A DNA stretch of 13,301 bases, taken from NCBI GenBank assembly GCA_003551265.1, contig PUMG01000330.1, forward strand, positions 1-13,301. Direction: 5' to 3'. Below, one piece after another: positions 11,928 to 13,301 of the stretch. The stretch is from Halovenus sp. Lineage in GTDB: Archaea; Halobacteriota; Halobacteria; Halobacteriales; Haloarculaceae. The position numbers and the translations under genes were made by a program. The notes under the pieces were generated by a model, which was not told where the DNA came from, searched no databases, and saw only the letters and a program-made list of their open reading frames with translations. Position 1 is the first letter of the stretch. Every line of letters begins with the position of its first letter.

Positions 11928-13301
11928 ATGGAACCAGACCTGGACCGGTTCGAGTCGCGCCGTTCGACAGTGTACGCCCCGCGTGGTATCGTGGCGACCA
12001 GCCAACCGCTGGCGGCCGAGGCAGGCGTGTCGATGCTTCGAGCAGGTGGCAACGCCTTCGACGCGGCCGTTGCGACTGCAGCAGCGCTGAACGTCGTCGA
12101 ACCGACGAGCACCGGTCTCGGCGGCGATGTCTTCGCCTGTTACCGAACCGCAGACGGCGAGGTTGGTGCGATGCGAGCGTGTGGGGGTGCACCGGCGAAC
12201 GCGACCATCGAGGGAGTCCGCGACCAAATCGCAGACAGTGAGGGAACAGACCCAGCGGACGTGTCGATGCCCGACCACGGCGCACACACCGTTACCGTCC
12301 CCGGCACAGCGCGTGGCTGGGAGGCAACCGTCGAGGAACTGGGTCGCCTCTCGCTCGCAGCGGTGCTCGAACCAGCTATCACGTACGCAATCGAGGGCTA
12401 CCCCGTCACGGAGGTCGTCTCCGCGCAGTGGCAACACGCCGAGCGCCTGTTCACTGACGACCACGCACGCGAAGCGTACCTCTTCGAGGGAAGCGCTCCT
12501 GCTGTCGGCCAGACCGCCAGACTCCCGAGACTCGGCGAGTCGATGCAAAAGATTGCCGCCGAGGGCGCTGACGTCGTCTACGAGGGAGAGATTGCCGAAG
12601 CAATTGCAGCGGAGGTACAATCACACGGCGGCTTTCTCACCGTTTCCGACCTCGCAGCGTTCGAAGTGGAGTGGCCAGAGCCGCTGTCGACCACCTATGG
12701 CGGCGCAGAGGTGTTCGAACTCGGGCCGAACAACCAGGGACAACTGGCGCTGCAGGCGCTCAACATCGCCGAAGAGATTGAGGCGGGCGAGCATCCCTAC
12801 GAGTCGCCAGCACGCGTCCACGCCTTCGCAGAGGCGATGAAACTGGCGTTCCACGACGGTCACTACCACGTCACTGACCCAGAGTACGAGGATGTCCCGC
12901 CGCTGCACTCGAAGGCGTACGCTCGCGAGCGCGCTGGTGAAATCGGCGAGGAGCCACTGACCGACGTCGAGGTCGGGACGCCGGGTGGGGCCGGCGAGGA
13001 CGCCGACACTGTTCTGCTGTGTGTCGCCGATGACGAGGGAAACGTCGTCTCCTACATCAACTCCCGATTCGCCGGGTTCGGGAGCGGACTGGTCGCGGGA
13101 GACACCGGTATTGCACTCCAGAACCGTGGTGCGTCGTTCTCGTTGAATCGCGACCATCCGAACCGGCTCGAACCCGGCAAGCGTCCGTTCCACACGCTCG
13201 TTCCCGGTCTGGCTCGACTCGACGACGAGGACTGGCTCGCGTTCGGCGTGATGGGCGGGTATATGCAGCCACAGGGCCACGTCCAGGTGCTCTCGAACCT
13301 C
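11928..13301 (+). CDS. Gamma-glutamyltransferase family protein (3' end missing)
   Basis: An uninterrupted frame from ATG11928 to the window edge gives 458 residues with no stop. The family (Ntn hydrolases) cleaves gamma-glutamyl bonds, as in glutathione, or related amides, after autocatalytic cleavage before a Thr. Motifs: ATSQPLAAEAGVSMLRAGGNAFDAA-type N-terminus (GVSMLRAGGNAFDAAVATA, 33-51), ACGGAPANAT with Arg83 just before it, VPGTARGWEA (124-133), GPNNQGQLALQALNI (266-280), the predicted nucleophile Thr361 in GEDADTVLLCVAD, SYINSRFAGFGSG (375-387) and GGYMQPQGHVQV (443-454). The last motif and the Asp-Thr context fit the GGT-like YwrD-type branch more than classical secreted GGT. No signal peptide is seen, so it is likely cytosolic. 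Only the C-terminal part beyond the active site is cut off. The substrate is uncertain because haloarchaea use gamma-glutamylcysteine in place of glutathione. Confidence 0.88.
   Translation, partial: MEPDLDRFESRRSTVYAPRGIVATSQPLAAEAGVSMLRAGGNAFDAAVATAAALNVVEPTSTGLGGDVFACYRTADGEVGAMRACGGAPANATIEGVRDQIADSEGTDPADVSMPDHGAHTVTVPGTARGWEATVEELGRLSLAAVLEPAITYAIEGYPVTEVVSAQWQHAERLFTDDHAREAYLFEGSAPAVGQTARLPRLGESMQKIAAEGADVVYEGEIAEAIAAEVQSHGGFLTVSDLAAFEVEWPEPLSTTYGGAEVFELGPNNQGQLALQALNIAEEIEAGEHPYESPARVHAFAEAMKLAFHDGHYHVTDPEYEDVPPLHSKAYARERAGEIGEEPLTDVEVGTPGGAGEDADTVLLCVADDEGNVVSYINSRFAGFGSGLVAGDTGIALQNRGASFSLNRDHPNRLEPGKRPFHTLVPGLARLDDEDWLAFGVMGGYMQPQGHVQVLSNL

Noticed and set aside
11802..12620. Minus-strand open frame of 272 codons covering the intergenic repeat and the start of the GGT gene
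   Set aside because: Cys/Arg-rich composition unlike any haloarchaeal protein in the window, and antisense to a supported gene.
12621..13280. Minus-strand open frame of 219 codons opposite the GGT-family gene
   Set aside because: The plus strand gives an uninterrupted GGT-like protein over the same bases; the antisense frame has no motif.
1..13301. CRISPR array, tRNA or rRNA genes, integrase or transposase
   Set aside because: No regularly spaced identical repeats, no cloverleaf-like sequence noticed and no recombinase motif in any supported frame.

Overview
The window looks like chromosomal DNA from a haloarchaeon (class Halobacteria). Base composition is GC-rich, with a strong preference for GAC and GAG codons, and the predicted proteins are rich in Asp and Glu. 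There is a TFB-type archaeal transcription factor, a HalOD1-domain protein and several small families typical of haloarchaea. Most genes have a TATA-like AT-rich box about 26 to 34 nt upstream of the start codon, which fits the (nearly) leaderless transcripts common in this group. I cannot name genus or species. I see no tRNA, rRNA, CRISPR array, insertion sequence or integrase, and no gene-free stretch over about 185 bp.

Layout. 1-72: the last 23 codons of an unidentified plus-strand gene. 142-2675 (plus): a MoxR-type AAA+ ATPase, an AI-2E-family membrane transporter and a UspA-type stress protein, each apparently with its own start signal. 2700-3755 (minus): an FAD-dependent amine-oxidase/renalase-like oxidoreductase, convergent with the Usp gene. 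3895-4257 (plus): a stand-alone HalOD1 protein. 4325-6175 (minus): a UvrD/Rep superfamily 1 helicase with all the main motifs. 6248-6982 (minus): a small three-helix membrane protein preceded by a winged-helix regulator. 7085-7432 (plus): a VOC/glyoxalase-fold protein. 7454-8566 (minus): isocitrate lyase (AceA), the glyoxylate-bypass enzyme. 8688-9694 (minus): two uncharacterised proteins, one with a CxxC motif and a possible thioredoxin-like fold, one with a predicted helix-turn-helix. 9878-10738 (plus): a transcription initiation factor B. 10730-11152 (minus): a DUF192 protein whose 3' end overlaps the TFB gene by 9 bp. 11188-11745 (minus): an HNH-like protein rich in Cys and His. 11928 to the right edge (plus): a gamma-glutamyltransferase-family enzyme, cut by the window end.

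How the genes work together. This is mostly a mosaic of single-gene transcription units in alternating directions, not one large operon. The likely functional units are the winged-helix regulator with its membrane partner (6248-6982), and perhaps the co-directional run from the HTH-like gene through the CxxC gene to aceA (9694 down to 7454). The most striking non-coding signals are a perfect 10-1-10 inverted repeat in the 183-bp divergent region upstream of TFB, an 11-bp inverted repeat flanking about 48 bp between the HNH and gamma-glutamyltransferase genes, and an imperfect three-copy repeat just upstream of the Usp gene. I found no convincing large new system. The best leads are the CxxC protein, the winged-helix/membrane pair, the two-metal-site HNH protein and the TFB palindrome.
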